Shown: positions 45,673 through 53,654 of the stretch, piece by piece
Layout: each line of letters opens with the position of its first letter
Numbering within the stretch: position 1 is the first letter of the stretch
Source: Asticcacaulis sp. MM231
GTDB taxonomy: Bacteria; Pseudomonadota; Alphaproteobacteria; Caulobacterales; Caulobacteraceae
DNA length: 64,000 nt
Assembly (NCBI RefSeq): GCF_964186625.1
Contig: NZ_OZ075108.1
Location: forward strand, 1,426,001-1,490,000
Reading direction: 5' to 3'
The notes under the pieces: generated by a model
The model's input: the letters and a program-made list of their open reading frames with translations, nothing else
Databases searched by the model: none
Told to the model about the DNA's origin: nothing
Program-made: the position numbers and the translations under genes

Positions 45673-46674
45673 ATGTCCGTCGAGCTTGAATATCCCGATC
45701 CCCTGTTGGCCCTCGCACCCGATAAAAAGGTCAATGTCCGCGATGTCTTCAACGTAGATATCGACATGCAGGTGCCGGCGTTTTCGCATCGTGACAGCCA
45801 TGTGCCGGACATCGACGACGCCTATCGCTTCGATCCGCAAACGACCCAGGCCATCTGCGCCGGTTTCGCCTTCGATCGCCGCGTCATGGTGCAGGGCTTC
45901 CACGGCACCGGTAAATCGACCCACATCGAGCAGATCGCCGCGCGCCTGAACTGGCCGCTGGTCCGCGTCAATCTCGACAGCCATGTCAGCCGCATCGACC
46001 TGATCGGCAAGGATGCCATCGTGCTGAAGGACGGCCAGCAGGTCACCGAGTTCAAGGAAGGTATCCTGCCGTGGTCGATCCAGCGCCCGGTCGCGCTGGT
46101 ATTCGATGAGTACGACGCCGGCCGCCCGGACGTCATGTTTGTCATCCAACGCGTGCTGGAAGCGCAAGGACGCCTGACCCTGCTCGATCAGAACAAGGTC
46201 ATCAAGCCGAACCCGTTCTTCCGCCTGTTCTCGACCACCAACACCATTGGTCTTGGCGATACCACCGGCCTTTACCACGGTACGCAGCAGATAAATCAGG
46301 GCCAGATGGACCGCTGGTCGCTCGTCACCACGCTCAACTATCTTAGCCATGAGGCCGAGGTCGAGATCGTGCTCGCCAAGGTGCCGGAGTTTAATACAGC
46401 AGAGCGCAAGGGTCTGATCAACGCCATGGTGCGCGTCGCCGATATGTCGCGTTCGGCCTTTGCCAATGGCGATATCTCGACGGTCATGTCGCCGCGAACG
46501 GTGATCACCTGGGCGCAGAACACCCTGATTTTCAACAATGATCCTGAACTGGCTTTCCGCCTGTCGTTCCTCAACAAGAGCGATGAGCTTGAGCGCCATA
46601 CGCTGGCGGAATTCTATCAGCGCGCCTTCGGCACCGATGTTAAAGAATTGGCGCTGAAAGTGAAAGTGATCTGA
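45673..46674 (+). CDS. cobS: Cobaltochelatase AAA+ subunit CobS
   Basis: The 333-residue AAA+ protein has the CobS N-terminal [10 protein letters not shown], Walker A Gly-Phe-His-Gly-Thr-Gly-Lys-Ser-Thr (about residues 75-83) and Walker B Leu-Val-Phe-Asp-Glu-Tyr-Asp. With CobT and CobN it inserts cobalt into hydrogenobyrinate diamide in aerobic B12 synthesis; CobN is not in the window. The pair cobS-cobT downstream of bolA and a J-protein is common in alphaproteobacteria, and some carry CobST without a full pathway, so another chelatase or metal role is possible. Confidence 0.96.
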   Translation: MSVELEYPDPLLALAPDKKVNVRDVFNVDIDMQVPAFSHRDSHVPDIDDAYRFDPQTTQAICAGFAFDRRVMVQGFHGTGKSTHIEQIAARLNWPLVRVNLDSHVSRIDLIGKDAIVLKDGQQVTEFKEGILPWSIQRPVALVFDEYDAGRPDVMFVIQRVLEAQGRLTLLDQNKVIKPNPFFRLFSTTNTIGLGDTTGLYHGTQQINQGQMDRWSLVTTLNYLSHEAEVEIVLAKVPEFNTAERKGLINAMVRVADMSRSAFANGDISTVMSPRTVITWAQNTLIFNNDPELAFRLSFLNKSDELERHTLAEFYQRAFGTDVKELALKVKVI

Positions 46675-46676
46675 TT

Positions 46677-46802
46677 TCATCCTCCCCTGCTTGCGGGGGA
46701 GGTGGCGAGCTTGTCGAGCAGGAGGGGGCATTCCCCGCCGTCGTTTCGCCCCCTCCGTCACGGACAAGCCGTGACACCTCCCCCGCAAGCAGGGGAGGAT
46801 GA
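46677..46802. repeat. 126-base intergenic palindrome with 28-base perfect arms
   Basis: The left arm, 46677-46704, and right arm, 46775-46802, are perfect inverted copies of each other, rich in C and G runs. The 70 bases between contain ggagggggc / gccccctcc, which can form an inner hairpin. It occupies almost the whole cobS-cobT spacer. It is shaped like a small non-autonomous mobile element or a REP-type hairpin. Confidence 0.85.
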
Positions 46803-46817
46803 AGAGATAAGCCCACC

Positions 46818-48668
46818 ATGGCCAACAAGCCGACCATCCTCTCCGAACCGTTCAAGAAGGCGCTGGTGCATTCCACCCGCGCCCTGGCGGAGGATGCTGA
46901 GTTGGAGGTCGTTTTCGGCTCTGACGGCCCGCGCCTCGATGGCAACAAGCTGATCCTGCCGCACCCGCCGCGCGATCTGGCGCCCAAGGCGGCTCAGCGC
47001 GTGCGTGGTCAGGCCGATCGGCTGGCGCTGAAAGTGGCGCACCACGACGATACGCTTCATGCCCGCGCCCGTCCGCGTGACGATATGAGCGCCGACGCTT
47101 TCGATGCCCTGGAAGAGGCGCGCCTTGAGGGCATCGGTGCTCATGCCATGCAAGGGGTGCGCGTCAATCTGCTGGCGGCGCAGGAAAGCGATCTCGAACG
47201 CAGCGGCCTTTACCGCAAGGAAGACAGGCAGGAGATCGGTATCCCCGAAATCCTCGGCCTGATGGCGCGTGAGGCCGTGACCGGCGATCCGATCCCGCAA
47301 TCGGTGCAGCGCGTCGTCAATATGCTGCGTAATGAGATTGAGGAAAAAACCGGCGACGGCCTGGAGAAACTGGCGGCGCTGATCCACGATCAGAAGGCCT
47401 TCAACAGGCAGGCGCGCCATATCCTGACCTCGCTCGACCTTAAGGACGACAGTCAGGACGCCGAGGACGAAAAGAAGGACGAAGGCGAAGAGGGCGAGAG
47501 CGAAGGCGAAAGCCCCAAGGACGATGCCGAGGACAGCGAAAAGCCCGACGACAGCGACGGTCCGCAGGATCAGCCGGAAGAGCAGTCCGGTCAGGAGCAG
47601 CCGCAGGAGGGTGAGGACGACTACACCCAGATGCAGGGCGATCCGCAGATGTCCTCCGAAACCTCGACCGACGAAACACCTGATGGCGAAGCCGGTGAGG
47701 CCGAACGCCGCGAAAACGACCAGCCTGAGACCAACGTCAAAAAGGACTACGACGTCTACACCAAGCAGTTCGACGAGATCATCACGGCTGAAGAACTGTG
47801 CGATCCGGAAGAGCTGGAGCGCCTGCGCGGCTTCCTGAATGCGCAACTGGCCAATATGGCCTCGGTGGTGTCGCGCCTGGCCAACCGCCTGCAGCGCAAG
47901 CTGCTGGCGCAGCAAAACCGCTCGTGGTCGTTTGATCTTGAAGAGGGCGTGCTCGACGCCTCCAAGCTGACTCGCGTCATCACCGACGCCTCGGCACCGC
48001 TCAGCTTCAAGCAGGAAAAGGACACCGAGTTCCGTGACACGGTGGTGACCCTGCTGCTCGACAATTCCGGCTCGATGCGCGGCCGGCCCATCATGGTGGC
48101 CGCCATCTGCGCCGACGTTTTGGCGCGGACGCTGGAGCGCTGTGGCGTCAAGGTCGAGATTTTGGGCTTCACCACCAAGGCCTGGAAGGGCGGCATGTCA
48201 CGCGAGGCCTGGGTGCGGGCGGGCAAGCCGGCCAATCCGGGACGCCTCAACGATCTGCGCCACATCATCTACAAGGCGGCCGATAATCCGTGGCGCCGCA
48301 CGCACAAGAACCTCGGGCTGATGATGCGCGAAGGGCTGCTGAAAGAGAATATCGACGGCGAGGCCCTGCAATGGGCGCACAGCCGCCTGATCGGACGCCC
48401 CGAACAGCGCAAAATCCTGATGGTGATTTCGGATGGCGCGCCGGTCGATGACTCGACGCTCTCGGTCAACAGCGGCCACTATCTCGAAAACCACCTGCGC
48501 AAGGTGATCGATGAGATTCAGTCCCAGCATCGCGTGGAACTGGTCGCCATCGGTATCGGTCACGACGTGACGCGCTACTACAAGCGCGCCCTGACCCTTA
48601 TCGACGTTGAACACCTCGCCGGCGGACTTATGGATAAGCTCACCGAATTGTTTGAAGAAACCAAATGA
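46818..48668 (+). CDS. cobT: Cobaltochelatase subunit CobT
   Basis: The 616-residue protein has an N-terminal domain, an acidic linker rich in Asp, Glu, Ser and Gln (about residues 210-305), and a C-terminal vWA domain with the metal-site motif [10 protein letters not shown] (about residues 411-420). CobT forms a ring complex with the CobS AAA+ ring. The start lies 15 bases past the palindrome, with agagataag upstream as a weak ribosome binding site. Confidence 0.96.
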   Translation: MANKPTILSEPFKKALVHSTRALAEDAELEVVFGSDGPRLDGNKLILPHPPRDLAPKAAQRVRGQADRLALKVAHHDDTLHARARPRDDMSADAFDALEEARLEGIGAHAMQGVRVNLLAAQESDLERSGLYRKEDRQEIGIPEILGLMAREAVTGDPIPQSVQRVVNMLRNEIEEKTGDGLEKLAALIHDQKAFNRQARHILTSLDLKDDSQDAEDEKKDEGEEGESEGESPKDDAEDSEKPDDSDGPQDQPEEQSGQEQPQEGEDDYTQMQGDPQMSSETSTDETPDGEAGEAERRENDQPETNVKKDYDVYTKQFDEIITAEELCDPEELERLRGFLNAQLANMASVVSRLANRLQRKLLAQQNRSWSFDLEEGVLDASKLTRVITDASAPLSFKQEKDTEFRDTVVTLLLDNSGSMRGRPIMVAAICADVLARTLERCGVKVEILGFTTKAWKGGMSREAWVRAGKPANPGRLNDLRHIIYKAADNPWRRTHKNLGLMMREGLLKENIDGEALQWAHSRLIGRPEQRKILMVISDGAPVDDSTLSVNSGHYLENHLRKVIDEIQSQHRVELVAIGIGHDVTRYYKRALTLIDVEHLAGGLMDKLTELFEETK

Positions 48669-48674
48669 CTCGTG

Positions 48675-48733
48675 CTTTTGGCGATTGGCGTCGCCGTCTG
48701 CGCTAGCAGGTACTTAAGTACCTGCGTCGCTGG
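48675..48733. repeat. Dispersed palindrome, GCAGGTAC type, copy 2
   Basis: Bases 48706-48725 are a perfect 20-base palindrome centred on TTAA, followed by gtcgct, directly after the cobT stop. It matches the copy at 44595-44652 in sequence and position. Confidence 0.7.
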
Positions 48734-48810
48734 CCGGCTAGCCAGTCATCCAAAATCCCGGCCATTTGGGCGACAATGCATAAAGGCTTTACCTCCCTTG
48801 TTTTGGGAGA

Positions 48811-48861
48811 GGGACCGAGGCGCTTCAGCGCGTTGGTGGTGGGGTTTCTTATTTGTCTTAC
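48811..48861. repeat. Dispersed repeat, GGGACCG...GGTGGTGGGG type, copy 2
   Basis: Starts GGGACCG, has the hairpin GGCGCTTCAGCGC, then GGTGGTGGGGTTTCTT and CTTAC. The order and spacing match 29847-29903. It ends 12 bases before the next gene start and may carry part of that gene's leader. Confidence 0.6.
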
Positions 48862-48872
48862 TCAGGTGTTTC

Positions 48873-49844
48873 ATGCGCTCATGTTTTGTCATTGTTCTCG
48901 CCCTTCTGGCCACCTCGGCACACGCAGCGCCACAGCCCTATCTGCAAAAGCCGACCGTCAGCTTTCGCGCCCTGCCGGCGGTCACCGATCCCAAGCCCCT
49001 CAACGCGAAAGTGCGCTATGTCGGTTGCTATGAACTGAATGCCAAGGGCACCTCGGAACTTGACGGTCTCTCTGATTTTCTGGTTTTGCCTGAGGGCGAT
49101 GCGCTGAAAGTCGAGGCCATCAGCGATTTCGGCGCCATAGCGCGCTTCGCGTTGAAACCGGACGGCAGGGGCGGTTATCTCGACAGCCCGCTGGAGATCG
49201 ACCGTCTGCGCGATGGTAACGGCAAGACCTTCCAGAACAAGATGCAGGCCGATTCGGAAGGGCTGACCTACGATCCGGTCAGCGGCGACCGCTACGTCTC
49301 GTTCGAGGGCATACAGCGCGTGATGAAGTTTACCGGCTGGCGCAGCGCCGGCGAAACCCTGCCATTGGCCGGACTGGCCCAGTTGCCGAGCAATTCAGGC
49401 ATGGAAGCGGTCACATATGTGCGTGAGACCGATGGCGATTCGCTGCTGATCGGCGTCGAATCGGGCGGTTTCTGGCGCTGTGGTCTGGTGCTGGATCGCT
49501 GCCGCGAGATTGCCGGACCCGCGACGCCAGGCTTTCTGTACATGACGACCTCTCTGGCCGTGGTGGCGCAGGACGAGACCGCCAAAAGCCATGAGGTATT
49601 GGCGCTGTATCGTTATTTCGATCCCTTCAGCGGCCCGCGCAATGTGCTGCGCCTGTTGCGTCTGGAGGGGAACAAACTGACCTTCGTGGCCGATCTGGCC
49701 AAGGTAGCGCCGCCCTTGCCCTATGATAACTATGAGGGCGTGGCGGCGATCAAGACCGCGGAAGGCTATCGCATCTTCCTGGTCAGCGATGGCCTGCACG
49801 ATAACGACAAGCCGAAAATCCTGATCTACGACTGGCGGCGCTGA
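48873..49844 (+). CDS. Secreted phytase-like esterase (esterase-like activity of phytase family)
   Basis: A 323-residue protein with a signal peptide (Thr-Ser-Ala-His-Ala-Ala, residues 13-18) and the beta-propeller-like pattern of the phytase-esterase family (Glu-Leu-Asp-Gly-Leu-Ser-Asp-Phe, Asp-Ser-Glu-Gly-Leu-Thr-Tyr-Asp, Met-Glu-Ala-Val-Thr, Tyr-Glu-Gly-Val-Ala-Ala). Substrate not known. The start at 48873 is the one with a signal peptide; the frame runs upstream through two repeats. Confidence 0.82.
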   Translation: MRSCFVIVLALLATSAHAAPQPYLQKPTVSFRALPAVTDPKPLNAKVRYVGCYELNAKGTSELDGLSDFLVLPEGDALKVEAISDFGAIARFALKPDGRGGYLDSPLEIDRLRDGNGKTFQNKMQADSEGLTYDPVSGDRYVSFEGIQRVMKFTGWRSAGETLPLAGLAQLPSNSGMEAVTYVRETDGDSLLIGVESGGFWRCGLVLDRCREIAGPATPGFLYMTTSLAVVAQDETAKSHEVLALYRYFDPFSGPRNVLRLLRLEGNKLTFVADLAKVAPPLPYDNYEGVAAIKTAEGYRIFLVSDGLHDNDKPKILIYDWRR

Positions 49845-49849
49845 AAGCA

Positions 49850-49883
49850 AAAAGCCCTGAGTGCGGAACACTCAGGACTTTTC
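49850..49883. terminator. Shared terminator between the phytase-like gene and rpmB
   Basis: AAGCCCTGAGTG pairs with CACTCAGGACTT (one mismatch) around cggaa, with A and T runs on the two sides. It can stop both convergent transcripts. Confidence 0.85.
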
Positions 49884-49908
49884 AAATTTGACGCTGATAA
49901 GGCGATCT

Positions 49909-50202
49909 TTAAGCGGCGGTTTCGGCCAGCTTGTCCTTGATCTGCTTCTTCAGGCGGCGGGCGCGGATCGACAGATCGGCATCATCAGCCTTGACGATGA
50001 AGGCATCGAGGCCGCCCTTGTAATCGAGCGTGCGCAGGGCAGCATTCGAGATCTTCAGGCGGAAGGTGGTGCCCAGCGCGTCCGAAGCCAGGTTGATTTG
50101 ACGCAAGGACGGCAGGAAGCGACGCTTGGTCTTGATGTTAGAGTGGCTCACGCTGTGGCCGACCATGGGACCGACACCGGTGAGTTCGCAACGACGCGAC
50201 AT
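49909..50202 (-). CDS. rpmB: 50S ribosomal protein L28
   Basis: The 97-residue protein starts Ser-Arg-Arg-Cys-Glu-Leu-Thr-Gly and has Asn-Ile-Lys-Thr-Lys-Arg-Arg-Phe, as in alphaproteobacterial L28. The ATG at 50202 fits the family; the frame is open 57 codons upstream. An AAGGTAA sequence lies before it. It is a single-gene unit, as in relatives. Confidence 0.97.
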   Translation of the reverse strand: MSRRCELTGVGPMVGHSVSHSNIKTKRRFLPSLRQINLASDALGTTFRLKISNAALRTLDYKGGLDAFIVKADDADLSIRARRLKKQIKDKLAETAA

Positions 50203-50347
50203 GGGATTACCTTCGGTTAAAACGAATAAGGGAGCGCGAAAGGACGCCGTGTCCATCGCGCGAGAGGCGGTTCTATAGGCAAATGAGACGGCGAGGTCAA
50301 GGGTAAAACGGCTTTTTTTGCCATAAGCACCAAGCCTCGCTATCCTT

Positions 50348-50773
50348 TTAGACGTGACGGCCCCGCAAGGCAAACCGGGTGTCCGGAAAGGCGCGCGGCA
50401 TATCGTGGTGCGGCCTTAAAACAACCTGATGATCGTCATGCCAGATGATCTCGCGCGGAGACCTCAGCTTGACCGCCTGCACGGGCACGCCGCCTTCGGT
50501 GATCAGCCAGGCGCAATACCGTGCCCGGTCGATACATTCCCGCGCCGCCGTATGGAACCAGCAAACGCCGTAGATACTGTTGCGGCGCTTGAAATGGCGG
50601 GCCACCCGGTCGGGAACTGGCAGGTTCCGGTTGAACCAGCGGAACTGGATATCCAGTTCTTCGTAAATCCAGTCGGGGCATCCGGTTCTGTACAGATACC
50701 AGGACGCCCGGAAAAAGCCCGTCTCCATCCCGCTGTCGGGATGGATAAGCGGGGTTACAAACCGCACATACAT
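50348..50773 (-). CDS. Conserved-looking protein of unknown function
   Basis: A 141-residue soluble protein rich in Arg, Trp and His, with Trp-Ile-Tyr-Glu-Glu-Leu-Asp, Val-Cys-Trp-Phe-His-Thr-Ala-Ala-Arg-Glu-Cys-Ile and Arg-Ala-Arg-Tyr-Cys-Ala-Trp. The composition and codon use look like a real gene. I do not recognise the family. The start ATG has no strong ribosome binding site. Confidence 0.6.
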   Translation of the reverse strand: MYVRFVTPLIHPDSGMETGFFRASWYLYRTGCPDWIYEELDIQFRWFNRNLPVPDRVARHFKRRNSIYGVCWFHTAARECIDRARYCAWLITEGGVPVQAVKLRSPREIIWHDDHQVVLRPHHDMPRAFPDTRFALRGRHV

Positions 50774-50857
50774 GATGATTTCGCGCTGGCCTGTAGGCAG
50801 GCGCGCCTTCTTTATCTTCGGATTTTTGCGTAAATTATAGCGAGCCCTTTGGGCCGC

Positions 50858-50911
50858 TTAGACGGCTTCCAAAGGGAGACGTGGGCCGTAGCCATTGCCG
50901 ATATGTTTCAT
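50858..50911 (-). CDS. Possible 17-residue peptide
   Basis: The short frame MKHIGNGYGPRLPLEAV is preceded by a well-placed GGAGA (six bases before the ATG). The stop is followed by a GCCCAAAGGGC hairpin. It lies 85 bases upstream of the 141-residue gene on the same strand, so it could be a leader peptide. A chance frame cannot be ruled out at this length. Confidence 0.3.
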   Translation of the reverse strand: MKHIGNGYGPRLPLEAV

Positions 50912-51056
50912 CGGAGTCTCCAAGACGTTAGGCGCAAGAGGCGCGGACATGCGGCAGATACAAAATGCCGTTCTATCCGGCAAGATGGTATTTATTGAAA
51001 CAAGTTGTTTGCTTGGGCGTGAGGATTTAAGGTCACATCAGTAAGGGGAGCGGAAA

Positions 51057-51485
51057 TTGAGTGAGGCTGTATCAAAGCGCGTGGTCGATCAGCGATTACG
51101 CAATCGCATTATTGAAGAAGTATCCAGCCTGGCAGAAGACAATGATGTTGCCATGCAATGGGGGGCTTCTGAGTATTTTGAGGCGTTTTTCGACCTCATA
51201 AATAACGATAGGCCATGGCCAAATTCATGCTTTTCAAATGAGAAAAAGCAGGCTTTCAAAAACTTCTGTGCTTTAATGATCAAGGCTTGCGACGCGACAC
51301 CGAAGAGGTTGACAGTTGCTCAATTAACAGAGAGCGGTTGGCCGGATATAATAAGATCCGAAGCGCAACGTACACTGGCAGTATTTTTAGCGCGTGGTCG
51401 ATTTGGAGAAGATGAAGAAGAGGCTAAGCCTTCATTTGACACTGGCCAAGCGTGGTATAGCTCAGTTAAAGAAAAAGCCTCCTGA
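51057..51485 (+). CDS. Soluble protein of unknown function, AT-rich
   Basis: A 142-residue, probably helical protein (Arg-Leu-Arg-Asn-Arg-Ile-Ile-Glu-Glu-Val) that starts at TTG, supported by AAGGGGAG seven bases upstream. The last codons and stop lie inside the stem of the following terminator. It is clearly more AT-rich than its neighbours, which suggests transfer. No family recognised. Confidence 0.65.
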   Translation: MSEAVSKRVVDQRLRNRIIEEVSSLAEDNDVAMQWGASEYFEAFFDLINNDRPWPNSCFSNEKKQAFKNFCALMIKACDATPKRLTVAQLTESGWPDIIRSEAQRTLAVFLARGRFGEDEEEAKPSFDTGQAWYSSVKEKAS

Positions 51486-51505
51486 CCGAAGTCAGGAGGC
51501 TTTTT
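51472..51505. terminator. Strong bidirectional terminator
   Basis: A perfect 15-base stem (AAAAAGCCTCCTGAC and its complement) with the stable loop cgaa separates the 51057 gene from the convergent cdnL. The upstream gene's stop codon lies in the left arm. Confidence 0.95.
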
Positions 51506-51526
51506 GATCTTCAAACCGAAGACGGC

Positions 51527-52042
51527 TTAGGCGGCTTTGGTCAGGTTCTTGTTGAGGATGGCGACAGCCGAGTCGCGATCGATCTTTTCGATGGCCGCCA
51601 CTTCGCGGGCCATGCGGTCGAGCGCCAATTCATAGAGTTGGCGCTCGGAGTAGGACTGCTCGGGCTGGCTGTCCGAACGGTAGAGATCGCGGACGACTTC
51701 GGCCAGCGAAACGAGGCAACCGGAGTTGATCTTCGCTTCGTATTCCTGAGCGCGACGCGACCACATGGTGCGCTTGATGCGCGCGCGGCCCTTGAGTGTG
51801 ACGAGGGCTTGCGACATCACGGCCTCGACCGCCAGGTGACGCAGACCCGCGACCTTGGCCTTCTTGGTCGGGACGCGCAAGGTCATTTTTTCATGATCGA
51901 AGGTAACCACAAACACTTCAAGCGTATAGCCGGCAACTTCCTGCGTTTCGATGGCGGCGACCTGGCCCACACCGTGGGCAGGATAGACGACCTTATCGCC
52001 TACGGCGAAATCGTGACGGGAAAGGGTGAGGGTGTCGGACAT
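51527..52042 (-). CDS. cdnL: CarD-family transcription regulator CdnL
   Basis: The 171-residue protein has the RNA-polymerase-binding CarD/TRCF-type Tudor domain at the N-terminus (Val-Gly-Asp-Lys-Val-Val-Tyr-Pro-Ala-His-Gly-Val-Gly) and a helical DNA-binding C-terminal part with Met-Trp-Ser-Arg-Arg-Ala-Gln-Glu-Tyr-Glu. In Caulobacter CdnL stabilises open promoter complexes and supports biosynthesis genes. Relatives keep it beside fdxA; here a DUF1294 gene lies between. Confidence 0.96.
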   Translation of the reverse strand: MSDTLTLSRHDFAVGDKVVYPAHGVGQVAAIETQEVAGYTLEVFVVTFDHEKMTLRVPTKKAKVAGLRHLAVEAVMSQALVTLKGRARIKRTMWSRRAQEYEAKINSGCLVSLAEVVRDLYRSDSQPEQSYSERQLYELALDRMAREVAAIEKIDRDSAVAILNKNLTKAA

Positions 52043-52427
52043 GGCGAACCTTTCGAGAGGTTAGGGCAGTACCGAAGGATAGCCGCATCTCATAGGCGTC
52101 AAGAAGGCCTGCTCCAGAACCGGGGAGGGACTGAAGTAAGGGTTTGAGCGCACGAAGTCATCCGCAAAGAGGGAAACTCTCAGGGAGGGACATGGTGCGC
52201 TGATCTCAACTAAGACAAGGGTATCATCCGACCTGCGTCGATGGTGCATAACAGACCCGCTGGAACAGCCGGTCTGAACACAATAAAACAAACGAAGATT
52301 TGCGCGGATCGGCTGGTCTGGGTTTATCCGTAAGGACAGAAGAAGGCCGTCAACTCTTGCAATATGACATCCATATCACAAATTTACGGCAAAATAAAGG
52401 GCGGGCGCACCAATCCGTTAGGGCGCA
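52043..52427. other. Upstream region of cdnL
   Basis: About 385 bases without a convincing gene. An AACCTCTCGAAAGGTT hairpin lies just before the cdnL start and may overlap its ribosome binding site (GAAAGG). Nothing else clear. Confidence 0.4.
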
Positions 52428-52703
52428 CTACGCAAACACGATTATAGAGCATAGCAGGACGACCTGAAAAGCCACCACGGCATAAACCTTGTGTATAAAG
52501 GCTTTTTTGCTGCTTTTATGGCGAAAGACATGGCTGCCGATCATGCCCATGGGCCAGCCGCCGACCGCGCACAGGGTCAAAAGAGTTGATTCCGGCACGC
52601 GCCTTTGTCGGGCGATGGCATATTTTTTGTCCAGCGCCCAGACGTGGAACGTCACAAGGTTGATCAGGCAGATGTAAATCAGGATGACGGACCACAGGAT
52701 CAT
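52428..52703 (-). CDS. DUF1294 membrane protein
   Basis: A 91-residue protein with two or three hydrophobic segments and the DUF1294 pattern Asp-Lys-(x)-Ala-(x)-Ala-Arg-Gln-Arg-Arg-Val-Pro-Glu-Ser-Thr-Leu-Leu and Gly-Gly-Trp-Pro-Met-Gly, followed by His-Lys-(Ser)-Ser-Lys-Lys-Ala-Phe. The function is unknown; in other proteins the domain is fused to a cold-shock domain, and a cold-shock gene lies at 56.8 kb. Confidence 0.88.
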   Translation of the reverse strand: MILWSVILIYICLINLVTFHVWALDKKYAIARQRRVPESTLLTLCAVGGWPMGMIGSHVFRHKSSKKAFIHKVYAVVAFQVVLLCSIIVFA

Positions 52704-52733
52704 GGCCGCATCAGACTTTGAGTCCGTTAAGGC

Positions 52734-53072
52734 CTACTTACCGTCGCCGGGTTTTTCAGAGAAATACTTCTCGAATTTACCGGTTTCGCGCTCGAAGTCT
52801 TCACGATCGGCGGGCGGGGTGCCCTTTTCGGAGATATTGGGCCAGATGGCGGCATACTTGGTGTTGATCTCCAGCCACTTGGTGCCTTCGTCCTCGGTGT
52901 CCGGCTTGATGGCATCGACCGGACATTCGGGCTCGCAGACGCCGCAATCGATGCATTCGTCCGGATTGATGGCCAGGAAGTTTTCACCTTCATAGAAGCA
53001 ATCGACCGGACACACTTCCACGCAGTCCATGAACTTGCACTTCACGCACGGGTCCATAACGATGTAGGTCAT
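52734..53072 (-). CDS. fdxA: Ferredoxin FdxA, 7Fe type
   Basis: The 112-residue protein has an N-terminal [18 protein letters not shown] cluster region and a second [12 protein letters not shown]. The spacing fits a [3Fe-4S][4Fe-4S] ferredoxin. The C-terminal extension of about 50 residues is usual in alphaproteobacteria. It lies in the conserved S4-fdxA-cdnL order. Confidence 0.96.
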   Translation of the reverse strand: MTYIVMDPCVKCKFMDCVEVCPVDCFYEGENFLAINPDECIDCGVCEPECPVDAIKPDTEDEGTKWLEINTKYAAIWPNISEKGTPPADREDFERETGKFEKYFSEKPGDGK

Positions 53073-53231
53073 AACGGTCTAGCCTCTTACTGGGGGGTCG
53101 AGCGTGCGTCATGCTCAGATAAGGCGTCTGTGTCAAGACTTGAGGCCCTGTTGATGGGCCATTTGTTCTAATTTCAGGCATTAGCTGAAGTGCGGCACGG
53201 TTGAAATGCTTGAATTATAAGACTATGCGCC

Positions 53232-53534
53232 TCATTCTCGATGGGGTTCGGCGTGGCGGTACAGGGTTTGCGCTTCCGGCGCCGGGCCGCGTCGCTCGCC
53301 GGTATCGACCACCACGATATCGAGCAGGCGCGTGCCGAGCGCAAAGATCAGATGGTCGTCAGGCTTGATAAAGGTCGAGGGCTTTTCGACGCGCACCACC
53401 TTGCCGAAGCGCTCGATGCGGATATGACCGCTCTCGCAAGCCTTAGCGGAAAGCGCGCGGGTCTTGAAAAAGCGGGCGCGCCACAGCCAGACGTCGAGCC
53501 GGCAGGAAGAAGAGTCTGTTTGCATAGGCGTCAT
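53232..53534 (-). CDS. S4-domain RNA-binding protein, Hsp15-like
   Basis: A 100-residue protein with the S4 motif (Arg-Leu-Asp-Val-Trp-Leu-Trp-Arg-Ala-Arg-Phe-Phe-Lys-Thr-Arg). E. coli Hsp15 binds stalled 50S subunits; whether this copy does is inferred. In relatives it sits between the helicase gene and fdxA. Here the helicase gene is 3.7 kb away behind inserted genes. The start may be the ATG three codons downstream. Confidence 0.9.
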   Translation of the reverse strand: MTPMQTDSSSCRLDVWLWRARFFKTRALSAKACESGHIRIERFGKVVRVEKPSTFIKPDDHLIFALGTRLLDIVVVDTGERRGPAPEAQTLYRHAEPHRE

Positions 53535-53654
53535 ATTGGAACGCGGCCATGAAATGTCAAACGGTCGCTTGTGATGGCGCCCTCGTGCGCTATAGTCGCG
53601 TTGTAATCGATATCAATGCCCCGTCATAACAGAGGGCAGCCAGGGAAAAGAACC

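Noticed and set aside
45619..46788. 389-codon open frame opposite cobS
   Set aside because: Shadow frame; cobS motifs are clear on the other strand.
52061..52291. 76-codon frame upstream of cdnL
   Set aside because: No ribosome binding site, no recognisable pattern, and it covers the likely cdnL promoter.
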